Shown here: positions 14,801 through 26,644 of the stretch, one piece after another | Layout of the letters: every line of letters begins with the position of its first letter | Numbering within the stretch: the stretch's first letter is position 1 | Assembly (NCBI GenBank): GCA_046346845.1 | Contig: JAXMHH010000006.1 | Coordinates: forward strand, 248,001 to 312,000 | Length of the DNA: 64,000 nucleotides | Direction of reading: 5' to 3' | Source of the DNA: DSSB01 sp046346845 | GTDB lineage: Bacteria; UBA10199; DSSB01 | Translations under genes and position numbers: made by a program | The notes under the pieces: model-generated | Database searches by the model: none | What the model was told of the DNA's origin: nothing | The model's input: only the letters and a program-made list of their open reading frames with translations

Positions 14801-16012
14801 ATGCTCCAAAATATCCCCATAATAGCCCCCATGCCCCACCTTCGATCCCGGTTTTTGGAAAAACCGATTAAAAACTCAATCGGATGGTCGCCCATTGTTT
14901 CCCTCGTGGGAGGCCGTCAGACTGGCAAGACGACGCTACTAAAAAGGCTGTCCAAAGAGAGCCTCTCCTTCGACGACCCTCGACTCGAAGAGCGTTTTTC
15001 GAAATCTGGCGAATTTATCCTAGATACTGCCAAGAAACCCTTCTTTCTCGACGAAGTCCAGAAGTATCCCCCGGCCTTTGACTTGCTAAAACTGATCATC
15101 GACCGCGATCGACGACCCGCCCAATTTTTGATCAGCGGATCCATCCGCTTTTCCTCCAAAAAGAATATCCGTGAATCGCTGACGGGCCGCTCTGTCACTT
15201 GGGAACTACTGCCCTTGACGCTTTCCGAAACCCTGGAAAAACCCTTTCCCGACTGGATCGATCCCTTTCTCAAGAAAAAGAACCCGACATCTCTCCTGAA
15301 GAGCCTCGAAAAAAATAACCGGGTTTCTTTCGCACAAATCGAGCACTACCTAAAAAAGGGAGGATTGCCTGGAATTTGTTTCTTGAGGGATGAAGCCCAA
15401 CGGCAGATATCGATCGAAAACTACCTCGACGCATTGTTAGGACGAGACATCCAATTCGTCCTCAACACCCGGCTCAAGCTTTCGCAATTGCTGCAATTGC
15501 TCCAAATCCTTGCCCAGCAGCAGGGGCTTCCCTTCAATCTCTCCCATGCCGCGCGCATCCTAAGCTTAAGCGTCCCGACCGTGCGCCGAACGATGGACGC
15601 CTTGGAAGCCCTGTTCCTCATCCGACCCCATGGAAAGGGATGGTTTTTAGAGGATCAGGGCGTAGCGACCTATTTATTGAAAGGGCAAGCCCTGGATCGC
15701 CGCAGAGAGCTGCAATGTTGGGTGTGGAGCGAGCTCCGGGCGCAAGTATTATACCGAAAGGAATACGGAGCGACGCTGAAAGAATACTCCACCCGGGGAG
15801 GGTCTCAGGTGCCCTTCGTGTTGGAAATGGCCAAGGGCATCAAGCTCGCCATCACAGTCGACGAGGGGCAGGAATTGACCGAAAAGGCCTTGAAAAGCCT
15901 TTATTCTTTCCAGAAGAAATTTCCTAGGGCTTACCTGATTCATTTTCACGAAGGGAAAGATTTTCGCCTACATAAGAGTGTACTCTCAATGCCGGCAACA
16001 ATCCTGGCATAA
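14801..16012 (+). CDS. AAA_14/DUF4143 ATP-binding protein
   Basis: A 403-residue protein of the COG1373 type. Walker A is GGRQTGKTTLL at about 46-56; Walker B-like FFLDEVQKYP follows, then SGSIR, the sensor-like motif of this family, and the C-terminal DUF4143 region with a winged-helix-like segment (SVPTVRRTMDALEALFLIRP). Members are common in mobile or variable loci and their role is not settled. No ribosome site precedes ATG 14801 or ATG 14831. It lies between two copies of a 113-bp repeat, which suggests it arrived by insertion or unequal recombination. Confidence 0.85.
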   Translation: MLQNIPIIAPMPHLRSRFLEKPIKNSIGWSPIVSLVGGRQTGKTTLLKRLSKESLSFDDPRLEERFSKSGEFILDTAKKPFFLDEVQKYPPAFDLLKLIIDRDRRPAQFLISGSIRFSSKKNIRESLTGRSVTWELLPLTLSETLEKPFPDWIDPFLKKKNPTSLLKSLEKNNRVSFAQIEHYLKKGGLPGICFLRDEAQRQISIENYLDALLGRDIQFVLNTRLKLSQLLQLLQILAQQQGLPFNLSHAARILSLSVPTVRRTMDALEALFLIRPHGKGWFLEDQGVATYLLKGQALDRRRELQCWVWSELRAQVLYRKEYGATLKEYSTRGGSQVPFVLEMAKGIKLAITVDEGQELTEKALKSLYSFQKKFPRAYLIHFHEGKDFRLHKSVLSMPATILA

Positions 16013-16106
16013 CAATCAAAACCTGGAATCACGGCGGAACCATGGAGTCCTGGACCGCCAAGCTTTTGGAACGCACTCGGCTTTGGCTGCCTTAGCGATA
16101 CCCTTC

Positions 16107-16219
16107 CCTAACGCATCCCCTCCAGCACCCGGCGCAAGGCCTCGTCGTAGCTCTCCACTTTCATGAATCCCAAGCGCGGATATTCGAGATCGAGGATCAG
16201 GTAACAGGTCACCGCGATG
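16107..16219 (-). repeat. 113-bp direct repeat, copy 2 (within intact DUF4239 gene)
   Basis: Second copy, 1492 bases from the first and in the same orientation. It is the intact 3' end of the DUF4239 gene, including its stop codon. Confidence 0.9.
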
Positions 16220-16896
16220 ATCAGGGCGAAGCCCAGCGAATAAAGCATGTTTCGCTGCGTCGCCTCCGCCATCGCGAAACCGGCCATCAAGCAGCAAACC
16301 AGGCCGAGGAAAATCAGCATCCAAAAGATGATCGCGGGCGGATGCTCCTGGGTCGCCATCAGGCGGGTATTGGCGATGTCGAGGGTCGCGTTGAGCGCCG
16401 ACAGTAACAACATCGAGCAGCTGGGTTTCTCCTCCTGCCGACAGCCCACTACGGCCAGGCGCCAGATCTGGCCGCCGATGGCCTCGGCCTCGAGAAACAG
16501 CCGGTGGGCGACTGGGAACTCCTCCACATGTTGGTAGACCTCCAGGCGCTTGTTCAGGTAGGCCCGGAACAGGGGGCGGATCTGTTCCTGGAAAGGAGCC
16601 GGGAGCAAGTCCAGTCGCAGGTAGGCGGTCCCGAGGTCGTTCGCCTCCTCCACGATCAGGTGCCGCCGCTGGTCGAAGCGCCCGGCCGCTCCTGAAAAGG
16701 AGAAGGCCAAGAGCAGGCCGAACAGGCCGTAGATCGCGGCCTCCACCCCTCCCACTCCGGCACGCGCCCCCTTCGCATCCACCGCCATCCGGGCCCGACC
16801 CCACTTGCGGCCCAGCTCCAAAAACAGGACGAGGGCCATAAAAATTCCCAATAGGAATAACAGCCAGGCATAAGGATGAACTAGGATGACTTTCAG
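16108..16896 (-). CDS. DUF4239 (bestrophin-like) membrane protein, CTG start
   Basis: Two hydrophobic segments at the N-terminus, a soluble helical middle (about residues 80-185) and two membrane segments near the end: the DUF4239 layout. Function unknown. The best-supported start is a CTG at 16896: a perfect AGGAGG lies 5 bases before it, and the added 15 residues (starting KVILVHPYAW) complete the first membrane helix. No ATG, GTG or TTG occurs near that ribosome site; the first is TTG at 16851. The last 36 codons are duplicated at 14615-14727. Confidence 0.7.
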   Translation of the reverse strand: MKVILVHPYAWLLFLLGIFMALVLFLELGRKWGRARMAVDAKGARAGVGGVEAAIYGLFGLLLAFSFSGAAGRFDQRRHLIVEEANDLGTAYLRLDLLPAPFQEQIRPLFRAYLNKRLEVYQHVEEFPVAHRLFLEAEAIGGQIWRLAVVGCRQEEKPSCSMLLLSALNATLDIANTRLMATQEHPPAIIFWMLIFLGLVCCLMAGFAMAEATQRNMLYSLGFALIIAVTCYLILDLEYPRLGFMKVESYDEALRRVLEGMR

Positions 16897-17184
16897 GGCA
16901 GCCTCCTAAGGGTCAGATCTGTCCATTTTTGCCTCTGCTCCAGGATTTCGGAAGCGAAATTTGCCCTTACGTCATTTTCATTTTGAGAATTGCCACCGAT
17001 CTTTGCTAAACAACTTTTTGACGGGAGCATCGATAAAGCGGAAAACCGGGGCACAGGTCTTTCCTTTTTGGGCTAGAGGGCAAGCCTGCCTGGGCCTCAT
17101 TGATTAATATTGAGATTTATTGATTTTGCCGCCAACTCCCATTGGGGTGAAAACGGGGTTAGGCGGCCCTTGGGGGCATGGTTC

Positions 17185-19866
<2,682 letters not shown>

Positions 19867-19878
19867 GCCGGTCGGCCC

Positions 19879-20334
19879 TCATTCCTCCGGCAGGGCCGGA
19901 GACTCCACGGTTTCCAACCAGTAGTTCGCCATCGCCCGAAATACCTGCACGATTTGCTCGAAACGCACCGGCTTGCGGATAAAACTGCCGCCGAGGCTAT
20001 AGGTGTAATGGATGTCCTCGTCGTTCCGCGAGGTGGTGAGAACCACCACCGGAATGGCGCGCAGCCTTGGATTCGCCTTGATCTCCTGCAGGGCCTCTCG
20101 GCCGTCCTTCTTGGGCATGTTGAGATCGAGCAGAATCAGACGCGGCGACGGCGCGGCGACGACGGACTGGAAGGGGCCCCGCCGCAGCAGGTAATCCATC
20201 AGCTCCTCGCCGTCGCGGACCCAACGCAGCTCGACGCCCGGCGCGGCCTCAGCCAAGGCATCCCGGGCCAAGAGGAAATGGTCCTCGTCGTCCTCCGCCA
20301 GCAGGATCACCTGTTTTTCGCCGTTTTCGCTCAT
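19879..20334 (-). CDS. Single-domain response regulator (Rcp1 type)
   Basis: A 151-residue CheY-like receiver: acidic pair EDDEDH near 14-19, phospho-acceptor Asp in LILLDLNMPKKDG near 70, Thr in VVVLTTS, Lys in SFIRKP. The extended C-terminus with ANYWLETV is typical of regulators paired with phytochrome-like or multi-PAS kinases, which act by phosphotransfer without DNA binding. Its ATG overlaps the stop of the histidine kinase by 4 bases, so the two are a translationally coupled pair. Confidence 0.9.
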   Translation of the reverse strand: MSENGEKQVILLAEDDEDHFLLARDALAEAAPGVELRWVRDGEELMDYLLRRGPFQSVVAAPSPRLILLDLNMPKKDGREALQEIKANPRLRAIPVVVLTTSRNDEDIHYTYSLGGSFIRKPVRFEQIVQVFRAMANYWLETVESPALPEE

Positions 20335-22874
20335 GCGCTTCGTTCTGGGGGCAACTTCAGCATGAAGCGCGTTCCCTTACCCGCTTCGCTGCTCACGACG
20401 ATCTCGCCGCCGTGGCGCTGGGCGATCTTTTGGCAGATCGCCAGGCCCATTCCCGTCCCTTCGTATTCTTGCCGACCATGCAGCCTTTGAAAAGGCTTAA
20501 AAATAACCTCCGAGAACTTTGGATCGAAGCCGATCCCGCGGTCCTCGACCGTGACTGTGACGCCGCCGTCGCCCCCCACCTCTCCGCTGATCTGCACGCG
20601 CGGCGCCTCTCCCGCCTTGTGGAACTTCAGCGCGTTGGCCAGCAGGTTTTGGAACAACTGCACCATTTGCGAACGGTCGGCCTGGACGGTAGGCAAGGGC
20701 CCGCACTCGATCACGGCCTGCTTTTCGGCGATCCGCCATTCCAGGATTCCCACGACCTCCCGGACCACGCCTTCCAAATCGACTCCCTCGGGCGGCTTGG
20801 CCCGCGTGGTCACCCGGGCGTACTGCAGCAGGTCGTCGATCAATTGCCGCATGCGCAGCGCGGCGCTCTGGATGCGCCGCAGGCTGTCGAGCGCCTTTTC
20901 GCCCAGGGCCGGGCCGGCACTTTCTTGCAGGCGGTCGCCGAAGGCGATGATCTTGTGCAAGGGCTCCTGCAGGTCGTGGGACGCGACGTAGGCGAAGTCC
21001 TGCAGTTCCTTGTTGGAGCGCGCCAGCTCGATCGTCTTTTGCCGAATGGCCTCCTCCGCGCGTCTGCGATCGGTGATGTCACGGATGAAGGAGCTAAAAA
21101 TATAGCTGTCTCCCCAGGGCAGGGGAGTGACGGTGATCTCAATCGGAAACTCGTGCCCATCGGCATGGCGGGCGGTGGTCTCGACCCGCCTATTGAGCAT
21201 GCCCTCCTGCTTCGAGCGCAGAAACCGTCCCCGGAGCTTCAGGTAGAGCTCCGTGTAGCGCCGGGGGATCAGCAGCTCGGTATCCTTGCGGCCCAGCGCC
21301 TCCGGGCCGGACCAGCCGAAGATCTTCTCGGCCTGGGGATTCCAATAGAGGATGCGGCCGTCCGCGTCGACGACTACGACCGCGTCGAGGGCGTGCTCGA
21401 TGATGGTCCGAATCCGCTCCTCGCTCTCCCGGAGCTTTTCCTCGGCGAGTCGCCGTGCCGTGATGTCAGTGGCCGTACCCGTGGCGCCAAGCACCTTGCC
21501 CTGCTCGTCACGAATTACGATGGCGTTGTAGCTCAAGAAGACGGGCCTTCCATCCTTGCGCAAATGCGAGGTTTCATAATGAAAAAAAGGCTGGCCCTGC
21601 TTGACCTTTGAAAACGTTTCCAGGTCCCTTTTCGCCTGATCCGCATCCTCGAACTCGGTGAAGGGACGGCCCAGCATTTCCTCCGGCTCGTATCCGTAGA
21701 TCTGGCGGGCCGCCTGCCGGTTGAGAAAGGTCCAGCGTCCTTCCGCATCGACCGACCAAATCAGGTCGTGGGAGGTCTCGACCAGGTCCCGGTATTGCTT
21801 CTCGCTGCGCTTGAGCTCCTCCTCGGCCCGGCTCCGTTCGAGGATCTCCCGTCTCAGCTCTTCGTTGGCGCGGGCCCATTCCAGGGTTCGCTCCTGGACC
21901 CGACGTTCCAGCTCGTCCCGGGCCTGCAACAAGGCCTGCTCCGCCTGCCGGCGCAGGGTGATATCCCGGATCGTGCCGACGATGAACTTGCCGCCCGTGG
22001 CGTCGACGTAGAGGGACTTGCGGGTCAGGATATAATGGGTGACTCCCTTGGCGTCGGTGAAGGATTCCTCGTTGAGGTTTTCCCGACCGGTCGCGAAGAC
22101 CTCCTCGTCCTTTTCCCAAAATACCCGGGCCTCTTCTTGCGGGAAGAATTCGAAGTCGGATTTTCCGATCAGCTCCTCGCGGCGATGCCCGATGAATTCG
22201 CAGCAGGCATCGTTGAGCAATACCCAACGATGCGCCTGGTCCTTGACGAAAATGGGATCACGGATGCTGTTGATGATCTTGTCGAGGTAATCCTTCGCGG
22301 CCTGAAGCGCGGCCTCGGCCCGGTTGCGCTCTTGGATCTCCCGATGCAAGTTCTCGAGGGAGGTCGTGGTGTTTCGCAGCTCAGTGACGTCGCGAAAGCT
22401 CCACACCCGTCCGACGCTCTCGCCGCCCAGGCGTTGGGGCTTGGAATATCGCTCGAACACCCGGCCGTCCTTGAACTTCAAGATATCGTGGCTCTCGGCC
22501 TCGGGTTGCGAATAGAGCTCTTGCACCTTCCGGACGAAGCCCTCCGGATCCTCGAGCTGGTCCAGGACGTATTGCAGGGCCGCCTGGTCGTCCCGCGCCT
22601 CCCGGATATCTTTTGGAATTCGCCACATCTCGAGGAATTTTTGGTTGAAGCTGACCATCCTGCCCCTTCCATCCACGACCAGGATGCCATCCGCGGTCGA
22701 TTCCAGGGTCGCCCGCAGCAAAGACAGAGTTTTCCTAGTATTTTCAAGCTGGTTAGGGTCTGACGCCGGCTCCTCACCCCGGTCGGCCCTCCCGCAAAAG
22801 ACCATCCGGACCGCGAAGGCGCCCAGGAGCAGGCCTGCCAGGAGGGCCGAAAAAATTTGCCAAAAGGGACCCAT
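20331..22874 (-). CDS. Multi-PAS sensor histidine kinase
   Basis: An 847-residue protein with one N-terminal membrane helix (about 5-27), four PAS domains (about 50-170, 195-310, 355-480 and 490-605), a HisKA dimerisation helix with SHDLQEPLHK (His near 633), and an HATPase domain with NALKF (N box), DRGIGFD (G1) and GTGMGLA (G2). It lacks a large periplasmic domain, so it senses in the cytoplasm or membrane; the signal is unknown. It phosphorylates most probably the receiver encoded immediately downstream. No good ribosome site at ATG 22874. Confidence 0.9.
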   Translation of the reverse strand: MGPFWQIFSALLAGLLLGAFAVRMVFCGRADRGEEPASDPNQLENTRKTLSLLRATLESTADGILVVDGRGRMVSFNQKFLEMWRIPKDIREARDDQAALQYVLDQLEDPEGFVRKVQELYSQPEAESHDILKFKDGRVFERYSKPQRLGGESVGRVWSFRDVTELRNTTTSLENLHREIQERNRAEAALQAAKDYLDKIINSIRDPIFVKDQAHRWVLLNDACCEFIGHRREELIGKSDFEFFPQEEARVFWEKDEEVFATGRENLNEESFTDAKGVTHYILTRKSLYVDATGGKFIVGTIRDITLRRQAEQALLQARDELERRVQERTLEWARANEELRREILERSRAEEELKRSEKQYRDLVETSHDLIWSVDAEGRWTFLNRQAARQIYGYEPEEMLGRPFTEFEDADQAKRDLETFSKVKQGQPFFHYETSHLRKDGRPVFLSYNAIVIRDEQGKVLGATGTATDITARRLAEEKLRESEERIRTIIEHALDAVVVVDADGRILYWNPQAEKIFGWSGPEALGRKDTELLIPRRYTELYLKLRGRFLRSKQEGMLNRRVETTARHADGHEFPIEITVTPLPWGDSYIFSSFIRDITDRRRAEEAIRQKTIELARSNKELQDFAYVASHDLQEPLHKIIAFGDRLQESAGPALGEKALDSLRRIQSAALRMRQLIDDLLQYARVTTRAKPPEGVDLEGVVREVVGILEWRIAEKQAVIECGPLPTVQADRSQMVQLFQNLLANALKFHKAGEAPRVQISGEVGGDGGVTVTVEDRGIGFDPKFSEVIFKPFQRLHGRQEYEGTGMGLAICQKIAQRHGGEIVVSSEAGKGTRFMLKLPPERSA

Positions 22875-23043
22875 GTTGAGGAATGAATCTTAACTTAGGA
22901 TCGAAGCCTAGGGTAAAATAGAAAAATTCGGGGGGAATGGGTCTATTTTCATTGTACAGAGGCCTCTCGGTCTGCTACAGAATGCAGCCGTTCTTTTGAT
23001 CTTTTTGGGTTAGGAAGGTCTCCGGGGCAAGGGGGAGAACCCG

Positions 23044-23418
23044 ATGATTCCAAAAACTAAAAGGGTCCTCGTCATTGACGATGACGCCGACATCTTAACC
23101 CTGCTCAAAGAGACCCTCGAGGCCAACCACTTCGACTGTGATACCGCCCAGTCTCCCCAAGAAGGCCTGGACAAGGCCTTGAGCTTCAAACCTCATCTCA
23201 TCCTCCTCGACCTGATGCTCCCCGGCATGAGCGGCTTCGGCTTCATGCGGGAACTCAAAAAGCACAAAGAGCTCGGTGGCACGCCGATCGTCGTCCTCAC
23301 CGCCCTCTCCGACGAGGAGATCGCGGAAGAGAGCCTCTCGCTCGGCGCTAAGGGCTACCTCAGCAAGGCCTGCAACGCCAAAGAGCTGGTCACGATGGTC
23401 CAGGCCTATTCCGATTAA
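23044..23418 (+). CDS. CheY-like response regulator
   Basis: A 124-residue receiver domain only: DDDAD acidic pocket near 13-17, phospho-acceptor in LILLDLMLPGMSG near 57, Thr in VVLTALS, conserved Lys in GYLSKA; the residue after Lys is Ala instead of the usual Pro. GGGGGAG precedes the ATG. It converges on marC with 3 bases between stops and diverges from the PAS kinase unit, so it may be a second output of that kinase. Confidence 0.88.
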   Translation: MIPKTKRVLVIDDDADILTLLKETLEANHFDCDTAQSPQEGLDKALSFKPHLILLDLMLPGMSGFGFMRELKKHKELGGTPIVVLTALSDEEIAEESLSLGAKGYLSKACNAKELVTMVQAYSD

Positions 23419-23421
23419 TAC

Positions 23422-24000
23422 CTATATCCCCTGAAATCCACGCCGCATCATATTGACCGCGATCGCGGCCAAGAGCAGCGCGATGATCTTGGAAAAGGCC
23501 TTCAAGCCGGTGATCCCGATCCATTGCCTGAGACGGCTGCCGAAGCGGAAGGCCAGGTAGACCAAGGCCAGATTCACCGCGAAGGCGGCGAGGGTGGCGC
23601 TGACGCCGCTGGCGTCGACCAGGATCAGCAGGGTCGTGATGGCCGCCGGGCCGGCGAGCAAGGGCGTCCCCAGGGGAACCACCCCGACTTCGTCGCGATA
23701 GTCCTTCGCCGCCTCCGGGGGCCCGACCAATTCGCGCGTCGCCAACGCCAACAGGATGAGCCCCCCGGCCAGCTTGAAGTCGGCGACGGTGATTCCCAGG
23801 GCCTCGAACAGCAATTTCCCCAAAAAGACGAAGACCAGGGCCACCAAGGCGGCCGTGCCGATGGCTTGGCGGGTGACGCTGCGCAGCTTCTCTTCCTCGA
23901 TCCCTTGGGAGATGCCGAGGTAGATGGGGATCAGCCCAATGGGATCGATGGCCACGAACAAGGGGAGCATCGCCAGCAGAAATTGGCGGAACCATTCCAT
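23422..24000 (-). CDS. MarC-family membrane protein
   Basis: A 192-residue protein with six membrane segments and the MarC/UPF0056 signatures LFVAIDPIGLIPIY at the N-terminus and LAGPAAITTLLIL in the middle. The family is of unknown transport role, despite its old link to antibiotic resistance. Complete length. Divergent from the lytic transglycosylase gene, 40 bases apart. Confidence 0.9.
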   Translation of the reverse strand: MEWFRQFLLAMLPLFVAIDPIGLIPIYLGISQGIEEEKLRSVTRQAIGTAALVALVFVFLGKLLFEALGITVADFKLAGGLILLALATRELVGPPEAAKDYRDEVGVVPLGTPLLAGPAAITTLLILVDASGVSATLAAFAVNLALVYLAFRFGSRLRQWIGITGLKAFSKIIALLLAAIAVNMMRRGFQGI

Positions 24001-24040
24001 AAGGCTACCATCTTAACAGAATTTTGATTAAGAAGACCGC

Positions 24041-26092
24041 ATGAAACGAATCCTCCCGCTTTGCGGCTTCTTGGCAACGATGGCTTTGACCACGGCCCCG
24101 GCGCTCTCCGCCCCCAGCGATTTTCAGCGGGGCTACGAGGCCTTTCTGCTGGGCGATGCAACCCAAGCGATCCAACGGCTCGGCGCCCCCAAGCATTCCG
24201 AGGGGCCGCTGCGCGATTACGCCTGGTGGGCCTTGGGCAAATCCCAATTGGACCTGGGGGACAACGCGGGGGGAATCCAAACCCTCGAGCGACTGCTAAA
24301 GGAGGAACCGGACAGTCTTTTTTCCGACGCGGCCCGGGTACAGTTGGGTCGCGCCTGGCAGGCCCAGGGCGACCATGCCAAGGCCAAGGAGTATTTAGAA
24401 AAGATCCTCCCCCAATTGGCGGAGAACGCCAAAGGCGAGGCCTATTATTACCTCGGGCTGGCCAAGCTGGGACTGAAAGACACGGAAGGCGGCTTGGGCG
24501 ATCTTAAGACGGTGTACCTGCAATACCCCACGGCCTCCGTCGCCGATCAGGCCTACAGCCAAATCCTCCAAGCCTCTGGAAAATCCACGCCGACCTGGAG
24601 CCTCGCCGAATACCTGCCCCGGGCCGAGGCCTTCTTTCAGGCGAAAAACTACGCCAAGGCCCTGGCCGTCTACGACCAAGTCTTGGGCGGAAGCGAGGGC
24701 GCGACCCGCGAGCTGGCCCGCGTGAAAAAGGGCGAGTGCCTCTACAACCTGAAGCGCTATGGCGACGCGACGCTATTCCTCGAGGCCGGCCCCGGCGTGC
24801 CGCCGGAGCTCGCGCGCCAGGCCCTGCTCCATTTGGGCATGAGCCAATTACGCAGCGGGGACGAGCGCGGCGCGGTCGCGACCTTCGAACGGGTCCAGGC
24901 CACCTATCCGGGAACCCCGGAGGGCGAGGAGGCGCTGTACCGCGCCGGCATGATCGCCCAACAGGCGCAGCGTTACGCCGAGGCCTCGGAGGTCTTCTCG
25001 CGTCTGGCCAAGGCCTATCCGCAGGGCAACTTCCGGGACAAGGCCCTCTGGGCCGCGGCCTGGGCGGCCTACCGGCGCTCGGCCTGGGAAGAAAGCCTGC
25101 CATGGCTCACCAGCATGGAACAAGGCGCCGCCGATGCGGCGACGCGCGGCAAGGCCTTGTACTGGCAGGCTCGGGTCCAAGAAAAACTGGGAAAGAAAGA
25201 GGCGGCCACCGGGCTCTTCCAAAAAACCGCCCAGGCCTCTCCCTATAGCTATTACGGCTTCATGGCGCTCAAGAAGCTGAAGGGCTCGGATAGCCTGCCC
25301 GAGACGCCCGCGGCCCCGACGGAATGGAAGGCGGCCCCTCCGCCCCTCGCCGTCCACGGCGAGGCCAAGGCCAATCCGGGAACGGCGCCCTGGGACCTGC
25401 ACTTCCGCAAGGCGGAGGCCCTCGCGGAAACAGGACTTGGCCGCCTGGCCCAGCCGGAGCTGGAAGCAGCGCTGAAGCAAAACGAAGGAAACGCGGCCGG
25501 GCTCGGAAAATTGCTGGAGGCGGCGAAGAAGACCAAGGCCTATTTCATCCCCGTCTTGTTCGGTCAAAAATACTGGGATCGCTTCAAACCCCTGTTCGGC
25601 GATGCGTCGGCCGCCGAACGCTACCGGAACGGCATCCTCTACCCTTACGCCTATCGTTCCCAAGTCGAGGCGGCCGCGGCTCGCTCCTCCGTCCCCGCCG
25701 CCCTGGTGGTCGGGCTGATGCGCCAAGAGAGCGGTTTCATGCCCTGGATCAGTTCGGGGGCCAATGCGCAGGGGCTGATGCAGCTGTTGCCGGCCACCGC
25801 CGCCGGCCGGGCCAAAGCCCTCGGCCTTCCGCCGGGCGACTTGTTCGACCCCGACTACAACATCCAGGTGGGCGCCGCCGAGCTGAAGGCCATGCTGTCG
25901 CGCTTCGAAGACAATTGGGCCTATGCCTTCGCGGCCTACAACGCGGGACCGGGGCGGGCCCGGCAGTGGTCGGAGTCCTTCGGAAACCTGCCGACGGATG
26001 AATTCGTCGAGGAGATCCCTTTCGCCGAGACCAACTTATACGTCAAATTGGTGCTGCGGAACTATTGGAGCTACCAAACGCTCTATCACTGA
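24041..26092 (+). CDS. slt: Soluble lytic murein transglycosylase (Slt type)
   Basis: A 683-residue periplasmic enzyme: signal peptide ending near ALSA (residue 22-23), a long alpha-superhelical TPR-like region (about 30-500), and a C-terminal SLT domain (about 540-660). The catalytic Glu is in LMRQESGF (near 559), followed by GLMQLLPATA and FAAYNAGPGR. It cleaves peptidoglycan between MurNAc and GlcNAc with 1,6-anhydro formation. Length matches Slt70. The MAPEG gene follows after 6 bases. Confidence 0.92.
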   Translation: MKRILPLCGFLATMALTTAPALSAPSDFQRGYEAFLLGDATQAIQRLGAPKHSEGPLRDYAWWALGKSQLDLGDNAGGIQTLERLLKEEPDSLFSDAARVQLGRAWQAQGDHAKAKEYLEKILPQLAENAKGEAYYYLGLAKLGLKDTEGGLGDLKTVYLQYPTASVADQAYSQILQASGKSTPTWSLAEYLPRAEAFFQAKNYAKALAVYDQVLGGSEGATRELARVKKGECLYNLKRYGDATLFLEAGPGVPPELARQALLHLGMSQLRSGDERGAVATFERVQATYPGTPEGEEALYRAGMIAQQAQRYAEASEVFSRLAKAYPQGNFRDKALWAAAWAAYRRSAWEESLPWLTSMEQGAADAATRGKALYWQARVQEKLGKKEAATGLFQKTAQASPYSYYGFMALKKLKGSDSLPETPAAPTEWKAAPPPLAVHGEAKANPGTAPWDLHFRKAEALAETGLGRLAQPELEAALKQNEGNAAGLGKLLEAAKKTKAYFIPVLFGQKYWDRFKPLFGDASAAERYRNGILYPYAYRSQVEAAAARSSVPAALVVGLMRQESGFMPWISSGANAQGLMQLLPATAAGRAKALGLPPGDLFDPDYNIQVGAAELKAMLSRFEDNWAYAFAAYNAGPGRARQWSESFGNLPTDEFVEEIPFAETNLYVKLVLRNYWSYQTLYH

Positions 26093-26098
26093 GGAGCG

Positions 26099-26494
26099 AT
26101 GCCGATGAATATTCCCTTCCTCTGCGTGGGCCTGGCCTTTCTGCTGCTCTACCTCAGCAAGATCCCCGTCGCCATCGCGATGCAGCGGGCGGGCGGCTAC
26201 GACAACCGGCTGCCGCGCGAACAGCAGGCGCGACTGACCGGTTGGGGAAAACGCGCCCTCGCCGCCCACCAAAACTCCTTCGAGGCCTTCGCGCCCTTCG
26301 CGGCGGCGGTGCTGGTGGCGCAGCTCGGCGGCGCCAATCCGGCTTGGAGCGCCCGTCTGGCGCTCGTCTTCGTCGCGGCGCGAATGCTCTACCTTTTCCT
26401 TTATATCGCCGACCTGCCGTCCTTGCGTTCGACAGTGTGGTTGATTGGTACCCTTTGCTCCGGCGGCTTGTTTTTCTTGGGGATTTTCCACTAA
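26099..26494 (+). CDS. MAPEG-family membrane protein
   Basis: A 131-residue protein with four membrane segments and the MAPEG pattern of an N-terminal helix, a loop with R-A-x-x-A-H-Q-N-S-F-E-A (ending AHQNSFEAFAPF) and a helix with ARMLYLFLYIADLP. Family members are glutathione or eicosanoid enzymes in eukaryotes; bacterial roles are mostly unknown. GAGGAG precedes the ATG and the gene is probably co-transcribed with slt. Confidence 0.85.
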   Translation: MPMNIPFLCVGLAFLLLYLSKIPVAIAMQRAGGYDNRLPREQQARLTGWGKRALAAHQNSFEAFAPFAAAVLVAQLGGANPAWSARLALVFVAARMLYLFLYIADLPSLRSTVWLIGTLCSGGLFFLGIFH

Positions 26495-26644
26495 TTCTCA
26501 ACCACCCCGATTGGAACCAAGACTCCCAGACCTCGCTTTACCGGCGAAGCTCCTGAAAAACTTGATAAAAAATTGGGAATTGGGTAGCCCACGGCAAATT
26601 TCCCTTCTCGGCAATTCGATAATTTCATCAAACAGGAGAAAAAT

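Noticed and set aside
14801..16012. Transposase or integrase between the 113-bp repeats
   Set aside because: The only gene there is a DUF4143 ATPase; no DDE or recombinase motif and no clear target-site duplication.
23044..23418. Degenerate receiver without phosphorylation
   Set aside because: Acidic pocket, Asp, Thr and Lys are all present; only the residue after Lys differs.
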